Assembly (NCBI GenBank): GCA_009792885.1
Contig: WMCF01000015.1
Coordinates: 14,469,667 to 14,533,666 of the forward strand
Origin: Eremophila alpestris peregrina
Lineage: Eukaryota; Chordata; Aves; Passeriformes; Alaudidae
Length of the DNA stretch: 64,000 nucleotides
Direction of reading: 5' to 3'
The notes below the pieces were generated by a model that was given only the letters and a program-made list of their open reading frames with translations, had not been told where the DNA came from and ran no database searches. Every line of letters begins with the position of its first letter. Positions within the stretch are counted from its first letter, which is position 1. Shown piece by piece: positions 11,538 through 22,310 of this stretch. Both the position numbers and the translations under genes were made by a program.

Positions 11538-11730
11538 TTAGACAGCCGTGCCTCTTCCTTCCTTTCCTCTCCCCTCCTCCCCGTCCAGCTGTTGCGTCCA
11601 CATCTGTCCCCGGCTGGCAGGAAGAGCCCCCCGGGGCGGCGGGGCTCCGCTTGGCCGGAGGGGAAGCTGCCTGCCCCGGCAGCCGCCCTGCCCTGCCGGG
11701 CGTCCTGGGTGTGGGGGAAGCGGCGGGCTG

Positions 11731-11757
11731 CCTCCCTCCCTCCCTCCTTCCCTCCGG
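11731..11757 (+). repeat. CCCT/CCTT polypyrimidine tract
   Basis: A near-pure pyrimidine stretch of CTCC-type units lies inside the CpG island, in intron 1. Such mirror-like tracts can adopt triplex structure, and they are common in CpG islands. No further function is visible. Confidence 0.5.
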
Positions 11758-12228
11758 CTCCTCTTCCTCGGTGGCGGGCACCGCTGCCGCGGGGATCCCG
11801 CCCTGCCACCCTGCGGCGCGGGTGGGCTGGCTCGGCGAGCCCTTCCTTGCCACTTTCCATACCCGCCACCCACCCTGCTCAGTTCACCCCCGGTGCCGGG
11901 GGCCGCTGCTGTGCGCCCCGCCAGAGCGGCAGGCACCGAGCCTGCGGTGGCACGTCGGGCTCCCCTTCGGGAGCGGGAGTGCCGCCAAGGAGGGAAAGGC
12001 GGCTTCCACTTTGAAAGGCACCTCGCGGAAAGAGAAGTAAACTTTTATACATCCTCGCTCGTGACACTGGATGCGTGCAGCAGCTGTCAAAATTTTACGT
12101 TAATGCAGTTTTTAGGCTCTCTCGGGCCGAAATTGTTCCACTGGAATTCACTTTTTTCAGGGATGGTGTATTTATTTAATCTTTTTCCCCTGTAAAATTA
12201 TCAAGCAAGCATTTTAGAGCATAAAAAT

Positions 12229-12234
12229 AATAAA
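12229..12234 (+). promoter_or_regulatory. Canonical polyadenylation hexamer in intron 1
   Basis: AATAAA lies about 190 bp after the stop that ends the read-through frame from DGKH exon 1, and GT-rich sequence follows within about 60 bp. This is the arrangement expected of a premature intronic poly(A) site. A single hexamer in AT-rich DNA is weak evidence alone. Confidence 0.3.
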
Positions 12235-14500
12235 ACAGACTTACTTGCTGTGTAGAAGGATCCCTTGACTTTCTACCAAGTGTGGTTCACAGTCGGTGAT
12301 GGGGTCTGCACAAAACTCCATTGGGGAGAGCTTATTGATGAAATGACATGAAGATCAGGGTTTTTCTTGGAGGCTTCTGTTTTGAGGGACAAAGTGACTC
12401 CATGCAGGCCTGGAGTGATCACACTTAGGGTTTGATTTCTGTACAATAGGTCATGTGGTGTTGTTCCCTCTGCAGAGCACCCATTAAAGTTAGTAGTTTG
12501 TGAAGTCCTGTCCAGTTGATGCTCTTCTTCCCTTGGGCTTTTTGCAGTCACCTTTAACAGAAAGTGTGGTTGTTAAACAGTAATGTTACTCCCTTATGTG
12601 AGGTGGAAAGCAGTTTTTTCCTGAAACCTCCTAAACAAGATGTGTCATTCCGTTTTGTTGCTCAGTGTTAATTTTGCATTTACAAATGTTAGGCCTGGCT
12701 GAAAGGTTACTATAGTAAATAATATACAACTGTTTCATTGTGTTGGAAACGTAGTTCTACACAAACTTTCAGCTTTAGCACCCTTCTGTGTGGTGGTCTT
12801 CAGAACGTTTTAAAAGTTACTGAACATGATGCCTTTATTAGCTGTAGTGGTATTAAGTGCATTTGAGTGTTTGCTCTCAGAGAGGTTGATACTTGCATAA
12901 GGAAAACTTGCCTATTACGAATGTTATCAACACAGGTTTGTGAGATTGAGATCCCAGCCAGTTCTTGCCAACTGTTACAGATGGGTGGGATATTCTGTAT
13001 CTGAAGGCTGTGAATGAATGCTAAGCTGGGATCGCCTGAAGATCTAAGACAGCTCTGCGAGTCTTGCTTTTGCTTATCTTAGCTCGGGTCCCAGTTCTAT
13101 TTCTGTGAATCAGATATATATAGGAAAAACTGACTGCTGACATAATTGGAGTTAAAATGTTGCTTTACTGGTTGCAATTTACAATAATGTGCAACTCCAA
13201 ATATAAACATCTTTCTTTCAATTTAATTAAAAGTGATATATCATTGTTAAAGATGAGACCCATGTTAAATAATTCAGTAGCACTTTATTTTATAACTCAC
13301 AATGCATTATTTAAAAGTAGCTATATTTAGACAGACAACTCCCATTTAGTTTAAGGGTGTTGTATGTTTGCTGTTGTAGTAGTTGGTGATCAGTGGTTAC
13401 ATGAAACCACTAGAGCAAGGAACATCAGGGAGCTGCTCTTTTACCCAGCTAGTCCCTTTCATTCAAATTAGATTTGTTAAGCTTCACTTACTTGGTGGAT
13501 GTGTTTGTAAGCTAAGGTTTTAATTAAATGGATTTCGTTTGTCTTACATCTAAGAATAGACTTTTGAAAGAACCCAAAGCATGTATATTACATTTATCAT
13601 TGATGCTTATGGGCCATTTAGGACTATGCTGTTTTTCTCCAGAGATTGCTTATTTACTTACTTGAAGCTTTTCAGCAACGTGGTATTGATTCCTTAGCTC
13701 AGAACTATACCCAAAAGTCTCTGCTGGTAATTGTTTTTATTTTACTTAAGGAAGATGTTATTTTTAGATGTTTTGGTACAGTTGATCATTTGTGAAAGCT
13801 ACCATATGGTGATACTTTTCAGACAGAATCACTCAGGAGTAGATTTTTTAATGTGTGTATAACAAGATTTAGGAAATATATGTACAAGAACAAACCCCTT
13901 TCACTGGCACAAACAGAAGCCTAAAATCTTCTAACATGTATAGTTCTCAAAGGTAGTTTTTACTTTTGCTCTTTTCTTCCTAAATAAAAGCAATTAATTA
14001 TTTAGCTGAGGACATGGGGTGAATGAGAGAATGAGAAGATGAAAAGCAAGAGTATTGTATTGGCAGATGTAATTACACCAAAGTTTATTGCTTGTTTGTG
14101 ATACGCTAATGATTGCTTCACAGTTCTATTTAGAAGTCTGTTGTCCAGTTTTTCCATAGCTTACCCACATTGAATAGCAACTTCCTTGGCAAACTGCTTG
14201 CTTGATTTTAGTGGAACTACTTTTACAGTCGGTTGCTAAGAGAAACAGATTGGTGATATGGCTGGACATCATTATAACTTCTGTTATGGGTGTAGTTTTA
14301 GTTTATGCATATCTATATCTTACATTTTTAGAATACTTTAAAAGCTTATTTGTGTCAAAATTGCTAACTACCCCAAACAGAAAACTTAAAGATCAACATG
14401 TGTAGGTGTCTGCCAACTCGAGGAGGGAACAAGTAGTGGTATGAAGGACCAAAGGACTATTCTTTAGGCCAACATGTTGTTTGTCTCTAGGAACTGTTTG

Positions 14501-14567
14501 CTAAAGCACCATACTTGGCTGAAGAGTGACACTGTAGCAGTGTCACTCTACAGCAGTGTACCTTTAG
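14501..14567. repeat. Long imperfect hairpin (67 nt), pre-miRNA-like
   Basis: A perfect 12-bp stem (14523-14534 with 14538-14549) closes on a 3-nt loop. After one mismatch it continues with four more pairs, then a wobble, three pairs, and a final 6-bp stem pairing 14501-14506 with 14562-14567. By eye that is about 26 pairs in 67 nt. The length resembles a microRNA precursor, but the terminal loop is unusually small. A recent inverted duplication is the simpler alternative. Confidence 0.5.
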
Positions 14568-14836
14568 GGAAATCAGGACCAAAACTGATTAGGACTTCTG
14601 TGAGATTAAAGCCAGCATCTTTAAATGTCATCCTGGAAGGTTTTGCATCTGTGGAGCTTGTTTGTATTCCATGGAGGAAATGCTAGCGAATAAATAGGTG
14701 ACAGGTGCCCTGTGAAGTTCGAGCACTTTTGAGCCAAAATCCCTAATGGAAACAGCTCTTGGTTTTGTAATGTCTTCTCATCTTTCCCCCTCATTTGGGA
14801 GACCTGAATATTTAGTGCAAAAAACTTGTCTTGGTA

Positions 14837-14877
14837 ACAAAAAAACCAAAAAAAACCCCAAACAAACAAAAAAAAAT
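14837..14877 (+). repeat. A/C-only low-complexity tract
   Basis: The + strand here is almost entirely A and C, in AAAC/CCAAA-like units. No source element is visible beside it. Confidence 0.6.
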
Positions 14878-17601
14878 TAAGAACATACATTTTTGTTTTA
14901 TGGGAACTTTGGAAAACTGTAGTCAGACAGTTTTGAAGTAGTAAATGTGATGATACTGGGTTGCAAACAGGGTTACACTGGAGATTGAAGTAATGGAAAG
15001 TTCTCCATGTGTGTGTTAAATTTGGCTTCTTCATTTTTAAAGATGCTGGTTAAGACAGGCAGAGTCAGTGCCTTCCTTAAACAGATGACTTCAGTTCTTG
15101 GGGCTACAGCCCGAAAACTGCCTGTCATCAGCTGGCTTCTCATTGCTTTAAAGTTAATCGCTGTCGTGCAAAGCACATTCCTTAAAAAGATTGCCTTGCT
15201 TCAGTTCTTTATAGCAGGAACATGTCGAGAAGGGAAGGTTCAAATTAGAGCTCACACTTTTTCTCTTTGAATTCTTCTCACCTTGAGGATTGGCACAAGA
15301 TTAATAAATGAAGCAATCCCTGGATACTTGGAAGTATAGTTGTCATATAAGCACAGTTACAGTTCCCAGTCTGCCTTGAGTACTCTGCAGAAAAAGTGAA
15401 TATTAAAAGTAGCACTTTTATCACTGACCTGGTTTCCTATTTTAATGACTCCATGTCCAGTTAATGCAAAAGCTCTGTTGGATGTGTGTTTTGCTCTCAA
15501 ATCTGCATTGAGTATCTGGCCTGTGTTTATTTTTGCATGAAGCAGACGTTCTGGAGCAGAAAGTATAATTTAGGAAATGCAAGAACAGGCAGTGTATTGA
15601 GTAAGATAAATACACTCGTAAGGTATGTGGGACAAAGCTTTCTTCCTCTCCTTCAGCCCCGGTGGTTTTTGTTGGTATTGAAATTGCTGTAACATGGGAG
15701 ATGTTCAGAAGCATGACTGTGTTATAATTAGTGGAGACAATATAGTGTTGTTTAATTAAATGGCACGAGTTGTTACTTGAATTTTCTTATTTGAGTTATT
15801 TATATATTTTTTTGAGATCTTAAATAATTATGCAGTATAAAAGTAAATTAATTAAATTTCCCACTGTGATTTTATTTGCCTTAACACCAGCCATTTACGA
15901 ACTGAGCCTTCAAAAAGTTTCTAACCTTTTCCATATGGCGACATTTGACAGTGCCAAGTCACTTCCTGTTTGTTTCTGGTATACATTTCTCTCAGTTTAC
16001 CATAGCTTGTTAATTCACCTAAATGTAAAGTGCTGTGAGTGATACCAGTGTGCAAATGCATGAGCATCATTCTTTGCCATGCAATCTGCTTTTCCTTGTT
16101 TTGATGGTTCCTAATTTACTCAACTGAGTAGTGGTTCATTCCTTTCTGGTTAAGGAAACATGATTTTTTATGCACCAGAAGTTCTCAGGAAAATGCCATG
16201 GTAGCAACGTTTACCCCAGTGGAGATTCTTTATATGCATTAGGATTGTGTGACTCTGCACAGCTTCAAAATGCATTGTAATTTGTAATGTGTTCTGCAAC
16301 TGCAGTAATACGAATAGTGCCACTAGCAAGGAAGTGCACAGCAATTGTCCTCAAGTTCTTGGCACCTGGTACTTTTCACAGAACAGAATGAAGGGTGCTG
16401 CAAGATATCTGTCTTTAGTATTCCTATATTCCATAATTTTCAGTCTGCACTTAAATGATGTACTGTATAGCCATCCTTAGTAAAATATCTCAGCAACTTC
16501 TTTTTCCCTCCACATCAGTTGTAAAATCTGGCAAATTTGTTTCTCTCACCACATCCCAGGGACTTTAACCTATTTTTAAAGTGAAATATTCATTAATGTG
16601 TATTCTTGCTACATACAACATGCATATGTATGTACAGGGCAATATATTTAAGTTCTGATATGGGTATATATATGTTATTCTGTTCTAGAGTATGCCTGGA
16701 TAAAGCAAATCTGTTTTTAGCATTTTAATGGTGTGCAATATTTGTTGCTTCTTATAACTGCTGTGTGTCTACATAAGCTTTCAAACTAGAGTCCATTAAA
16801 GGAAAATTTCAGGCAAAGACATGATAGTTTGGGGAAGTTAAAAATGACTGAACACACTATGTAGAAGCAAGCAGGGTTAGAATGGAAAGAGTTACACTAT
16901 TTAAGGCACAGTGGCCATTACCACTCCAAATTCTGACACGTTTGTATAAAACTGAAATGAAACCTGCTAAGGTGTTTTAGTGATGCATGCATTGGCGAAG
17001 CTTAAATTGCTAGCTAAGTACCATAAAGGAGGAGCTTGTAACATTTTTCAGTAGGTATTTGCAAGCAGGTCTTCAAAGAATGTTGCTTTTGAGGTTTTTT
17101 TGTTGTTTGTTTCTGGTCTTTTTTTGTTTTGTTTTTGTTTTTTCATTTTCTAGAATCTTTAAAGTATTAATGTGATTTTGTACTGTGAGATAACATAAAT
17201 TACCCTTTTTTTCCCCCCCAGCCAGCTGGGTGAGCTGTGAAGGTGGAAAAAAGATAATCACACTTTCATCTTTAATACAAGATCTTGATTATTTTATGTT
17301 TTGTTCCAAGGAGGTGGAGAATGCTTTTCTGTGAAAAATATCAGGTGAAACACTTTGAGTTTATTTTGTACTTTAGGGAGAATTTCTGTTTTTTAAGAAG
17401 CAAAAGAAGAGACTTTTTCAAGAATAAATGACAACTGGGAATCCCTTTCCGAGATGCCTTATCTTGTGGACTTCATGTGCAGAGTCCCGGAGACACATAA
17501 CAGCCATGCCAGAGCTCAAGAAAGGACTATTCTATAGCTGGGTGTTTAGCCATGTAAGGCTATATAGATCATTTGCAAACATTTTGAATTGTTTCCAGCA
17601 G

Positions 17602-17609
17602 TGACGTCA
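17602..17609. promoter_or_regulatory. Palindromic cAMP response element
   Basis: TGACGTCA is a full CREB/ATF consensus, notable because CpG is rare in this part of the intron. It stands about 6.2 kb downstream of exon 1. Function is not shown by sequence alone. Confidence 0.35.
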
Positions 17610-17625
17610 GAATGCAGGATGCAGG

Positions 17626-17676
17626 ACTGTTGTATGACTGCTGTATGACTACTGGATGACTAGCTGGACTAGCCAA
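17626..17676 (+). repeat. Short degenerate 11-bp tandem repeat
   Basis: Four or so copies of a unit like CTGTATGACTG follow one another with increasing divergence, ending in GGACTAGCC. It begins about 16 bp after the CRE. Confidence 0.45.
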
Positions 17677-18238
17677 ATTCGTTTGGATATCTAAAGCAGA
17701 ATACCTAGAATTACAGTGGGTTTGTATTTGAAGTAGTGATTAAAAGAAAAGTCTGTCTGCATATGACAAAGCCTTTTTCTGGAGGGAAGTATTGAAAATC
17801 TCTTGACTAGCTGAAGACGATAAAAGGCAGCTTAGACCAATGTTCTTGCTCTGGAACACTCCAAAAGGCTATATATTATCTTTTTTTAAAACAATGTTCC
17901 TCTCATTTTATTTGAACTCTGACCAGCCATGCTTCTTGTAAGGGATCTATAGAAGAACATACCTAGTTTGTAGACATCAAAATCTTAGCAAAGCAAGAAG
18001 GTAATGTGTGGGTTCATTGATGCTCAGAATATGGAGCTTTGGGTTTAAAAGCATGCTCTGTACTCATGCTGTTTTGGTTGCTTTCCTCTGACAGGGATAA
18101 TTAAGACATAGTTTGATGTCTTGTGAGAGTACTTCAGTAGCTGACTTGCACAGGAACCACAAGACCAGTATTTTGTTCTGGTTGGCCATAAAATTTTTGA
18201 GATTTTTAAAATTATTATTTGTAAAGTAGAGGAAATGA

Positions 18239-18266
18239 TGTCAACAACTTCTTAAAGTTGTTGACA
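18239..18266. repeat. Perfect 12-bp inverted repeat with 4-nt spacer
   Basis: TGTCAACAACTT and its exact complement AAGTTGTTGACA flank CTTA. The outer bases do not extend the stem. It could be a small cruciform or protein-binding palindrome, or chance; it matches no terminator or tRNA fold. Confidence 0.6.
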
Positions 18267-18534
18267 GCGCGGCTACTTTTGTTTGGTGTTTTTTCAGTCT
18301 GATACTTTGGTATTTGAACTTGGTCTTTATTAAGTGAGAGAACTCTTTCTTTCACCTTTGTATTTGCCACCTTTTTACATTGCTGTTTTATAATTTCCCC
18401 TGTGGCCTTGAAAAAATCTGTTGCATTTTTCAAAACCTCTTTTAAAAACCTAAGAACAGGGTACTTAATACGTGCAGTAACCATAGCTGTATAATACTAA
18501 GTTCAAGCCATGACTCTCAATTTACAAACAATGG

Positions 18535-18563
18535 CAAAAAAAAAAAAGAAAAAAAAAAAAAAA
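18535..18563 (+). repeat. A-rich homopolymer run
   Basis: Near-pure A run interrupted by a single G. A retroposon tail on the + strand is possible, but no recognised element precedes it. Confidence 0.6.
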
Positions 18564-19139
18564 GGGCCTGGCTTGGGGGTATCCATAAATTATATTATCT
18601 GTATCATACTGAAAAGAAGCCTCGTTCTTTCTTAATGTAAACATTGCATTTATCACAGCAAATAAGCTTAATGCTGACCCAAAATAAATATTATTTCATT
18701 GATATGCTAAAAATAAGACCAGTACATTAGAATGCTGTTTAAAATAAATTAAGGGATTTATTCTAGTACACCATTTGTGCACATACTGAAACACTTCAGT
18801 TACCCTATACACTTTTATGGGAGTAATTACTTCTTAAAGTTAAGCTGGTGCTTAAGTGCTCATCAGATGTGAGTCATAAAAATTTTGTATATAAAGTCAG
18901 ATCAGAGTTGACTTAAAAACTTTTACCATGTAGGAATTATCATGATATATTGCACAATTATGAAGAAGGAGCAAAAAATTATTTTTCTAGCTAAGTTTTT
19001 TTGTTTGAATAATAGCCCTGTTTAGGAATATTTCACCACTTAGATACTGAAAGCACATTAACAAAACCTGAGCTTGTACTCTTGGGAGAGTTAGCATTAT
19101 TGTAATGAATTCAGCAAGCTTTTACATTTGATGAGAATT

Positions 19140-19800
19140 TATTTGTTTATTAGATGGGCAGCATGAGATTTATGATGAGCTGGACAATTCATTTCCTTGC
19201 CTTTAAGCACTTGGGGTTTGCAAATTGTGTGAGATCGCACTACTTTATCGTCACTTGGCAACCTGAATAGGGTTTTGAAAGTGAGTAGTAGCTTGTGGGT
19301 GGCAAGTCTCCCTATATATTTTCTGGGTGGGAAGCAACAGGAGCCCCTCTGTGGGCAGCCACCAGGAGGATGTGTGTCCAGCACTTGCCAGGGTCTTTCT
19401 GGATGTGCTTGCCGATGAGAACCGGCTGTGCCCTCAGTGTCATTTTGCACTTCTGGCATAGTTCCATGCTGGGAAGATCTGCTGAGGTTTTTCGTGCCTG
19501 CAGAGATTTAAGTGGTTCTAAAGGACTGTCATGCTGCTCTGGTCAGTTATGTCCTGTTGTGTGGTTGCTTAAATTTAGTAACTGAGTTTGAACGGCTTCA
19601 GTTTGACTGCTGGTAGTCCTTACTACTGCTGTGTTCCTCTGGAGTGAGAGGAAGGTCAGTGGCTTCTCTCCTTGTAAGAAGGGTGGCTTGCTCTGGTTCA
19701 GCTGAGGATGTTGGAAAGGATCAGCATGGCTGATGCCCGTCAGGCAGAGACTTCTTTCTTCTCTGTGCACACTCTCCGTTGACTGTGAGGACAGGCACAT
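19140..19800 (-). pseudogene. Possible decayed retrocopy on the minus strand
   Basis: On the minus strand two open segments (19800-19543 and then about 19540-19305 in a shifted frame) read like a broken protein. The second includes a CxxC pair in SMELCQKCKMTLRAQP. The segment is GC-richer than its surroundings and is followed by AATAAA-type hexamers near 19139-19152. I do not recognise a parent protein. Fortuitous open frames are quite possible. Confidence 0.18.
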
Positions 19801-21986
19801 ACTTCTGTGTTTGTTTTAATCATCCCATAGTGACATCTTGCTTTATGTTCTCTCCCTCCTTTCCTGCCTGCTGCTGTCATGGTTTCTTCAGGAATTTGAA
19901 CAGAGAAGGGATGACATCCCTTTTCCTTTTAGTCTATGCCTCTTCAAGATTTCTCCCAATAGTTCCCATGAAGAGAGTAACTGCCAAAGACCATGAAGTT
20001 TGTTGTGTGTGGAGTCTTGGAGAGGGTGCAGATATGTGAGTTTGTTTCACCCTTCACTGCCTCCTCCTTCAGTGGTACTGATCAATCCTGGGAGCAGATG
20101 GTTCACTGTGGAGCTATTGACTTGAAAATTAATGCACCCTTTTTGCTGATTTTTCAGCTATTGTCATTTTTTGCCTGAAGCGTCAGGGAGCTTCACATGA
20201 GTTACTCTCTAGACAAGCATTGATTTGCCTCAGTCTCAGAGATCTGTTAAGGTGAATAAAAGAGACCACAAAGGGTGAAAGGGGGTTTGTGAGTCAAGGA
20301 TCTGAAAGAATATGATGGTGTTCATGGTGTAAACAGTAATTTTTTTTGTTGTGTATAATGGTACATTTATAATATGTGGATTCTGCCTGCGATGAATGCA
20401 GAGGGGATGCAGATCTGTAATGAGGAGTTAGTGTGATTTACTTAGGTGTGAGATGAAGAATCAATGTTTCTGATTAAATATGAACTTTCAAGGAAGTAAA
20501 AAATATTTTCCCCTTTGCACAGCTTCTCATTACAGACAAAATCAAGAAAAACTTTCAGAACCATCTAATGTTAAACTTGATTTTCTTTCCCCTGAGTGAA
20601 GTTTTTTAAGCAAACCTTCATATAACCTAGAAGTTTGCATTATGAGGGTTTTACAGGGGAAAACCAGAATTTAGGAAAACCTCTTCATTTAGCTCAGTTG
20701 ACTGCATCTTGGATTTTTTGTTTGTTTGTTTTTGTTTTTAAAGTTTGGTTATGAATGAATGTTGGGCTAATAAACATGATTCTGTGGTGCTTCTGGAAGC
20801 AAAGAAAGAAGTTTTACCTGTACAGAGTCCACTGGTTAACATTTTGTAGAGAGAACGTGGACCAAAATGTGCCTCAAAACCATGTGCAGGTAAGATAAAA
20901 TTTATACCTGAGATGGTTTGTTGCTTAGGCTGGTGGCTTCCAACCCTCCCCAATCCACTGGCAAGTAATCTTTCAGAAATTTAAATGCAGGCTGCACAAG
21001 GTAGGCTCTGTGTGTGTATCCTGTCTACTAGATGACAAGTTTTTCCCTTGCCCAACTTGGTAATTCTATAAAAGGCATTAAAAAAAATCCTGCAGGCTTC
21101 AGAGCCTTGTCAGGTTTCTATCTGTGCCACTGATGCTGCATTGCAAGACTGTTCTGCTTCTTCTTCAGCATTTCAAAGGAACTGAAGATATTAGTAAGTA
21201 CAGAACTTCTGACAAGCTCCTGTCAAAAGCAAGCTATTAAATGTGCTGGCAGTGTCAAGCTGTATGTTTAAAGACCCGTCAGTGCTTTTGTGTATTATTG
21301 CATGTTACCTGCTGTTGCCAGGTAAATCCAACTGCAGTGAATAGTTTTTTTTTTTTTAAATACATAATTTTTATTCCAGCTTCCTTAAACTTTCATTTTT
21401 CCACAGTTGTGATCATATATGCGCTTCAGATGATCTTCCTTCTTGCATAGAGAACAGTATTTAGAGCCCAGTAATTCTGTGCATGTGTGTGTGCACATGC
21501 AAACCAATACTTAATTTTTTTTTTTTTTTTGCTTACACTGTTTAGGGTAAAAAAAAAGAATTTTTTTTTCATATGGTTGCGCTGTGCACCACTGAGGAAG
21601 AGATAAAAGGAGTTAACATTGTAGGTTCTACTCCTTCATCAGCCAGGGATCTGCTGCCAACAGTTTTAAAAAGGGCTCATATTTCAAATTACACTTTGAG
21701 ATTCTGATAAATCTGTGTCCCTGAGAGGTTGTCTCACAGTGAGGTGTTGGAAATGACAGGGAAATCTTATATATTTTATTTGAGTAAAAAGAAATAAAAA
21801 TAAGTCATAGCCAGGGCAAGGGGCATATGAGCTTCTGCTGAATTTTGTTACAGATGATTATACCTTTTCTTTGAAAAAACCCCAAGGTTATTTGTAGCTG
21901 ATCTACAGTTTAAATTACTGTGTGTAGGTGTGACAGGTTATAGAGAGGGATTTTTTATAGAAAACATATTTATGAATATTGTTACA

Positions 21987-22240
21987 GGATCATAATAGTA
22001 ATCTGGCTTGGAAGACACTTTGGGAGGTCATCTGTCCCACCCTCATGCTCAGAACAGGGACATTTCCAAGGCGACATTTGGTTGCCCAGAGCTTTGGATC
22101 TCTGAATGTCTTACAGATCGATAGAATGTGGTTCCTGATTTATTACACATTAGGTATTCTCTTTTCCTTTTACACAGCTGTTGAGGATAACCTGTGTCTG
22201 CTGAGGAAGATTTATCAGTATTTAAAGGCCTGATTAAATA
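21987..22240 (-). mobile_element. Old CR1 3' fragment (degraded)
   Basis: The left part resembles the reversed 3' end of avian CR1: a GATCATAATAG-like tail, then a TTGGAAG...GGAGGTCATCTGTCCCACC-like stretch, then a GGTTGCCCAGAGC-like stretch. Divergence is high and the right boundary is uncertain. An A/C tract follows at 22251. Confidence 0.35.
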
Positions 22241-22250
22241 CCTTCAGGAG

Positions 22251-22310
22251 CAAAAAAAACCACCCCAAATTCAACAAACCCCCCCCCCCCCAAAAAAAAA
22301 CCCACTACCA
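22251..22310 (+). repeat. A/C-only tract with a long C run
   Basis: Runs of A and C only, including about 13 consecutive C followed by nine A. It lies just right of the degraded CR1 fragment. Confidence 0.65.

Larger units (their letters stand above)
10450..12060 (+). promoter_or_regulatory. DGKH: Main DGKH CpG-island promoter
   Basis: A dense CpG island of about 1.6 kb encloses DGKH exon 1. It has many GC boxes on both strands (for example near 10646, 10801 and 11081), no TATA box, and an overlapping ETS-like (CGGAAG) and YY1 (AAGATGGCGGC) element at about 11013-11026. Exon 1 lies in its centre, and the island runs about 670 bp past the splice donor. The architecture suggests broad initiation; the actual start sites cannot be read from sequence. 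Confidence 0.85.
12061..21986. other. Intron 1 block with two strong hairpins
   Basis: About 9.9 kb of AT-rich intron without a recognised exon. It contains a canonical AATAAA at 12229-12234, an A/C-only tract at 14837-14877, hairpins at 14501-14567 and 18239-18266, a palindromic CRE at 17602-17609 followed by a short 11-bp tandem repeat, an A-rich run at 18535-18563, and a GC-richer patch at about 19290-19480. T-runs occur near 17092-17140, 21344 and 21515. Confidence 0.5.

Noticed and set aside
18215..18484. Minus-strand 89-codon frame rich in Lys, considered as a small gene
   Set aside because: AT-rich DNA with no recognised motif, splice context or upstream promoter. It also contains the 12-bp palindrome.
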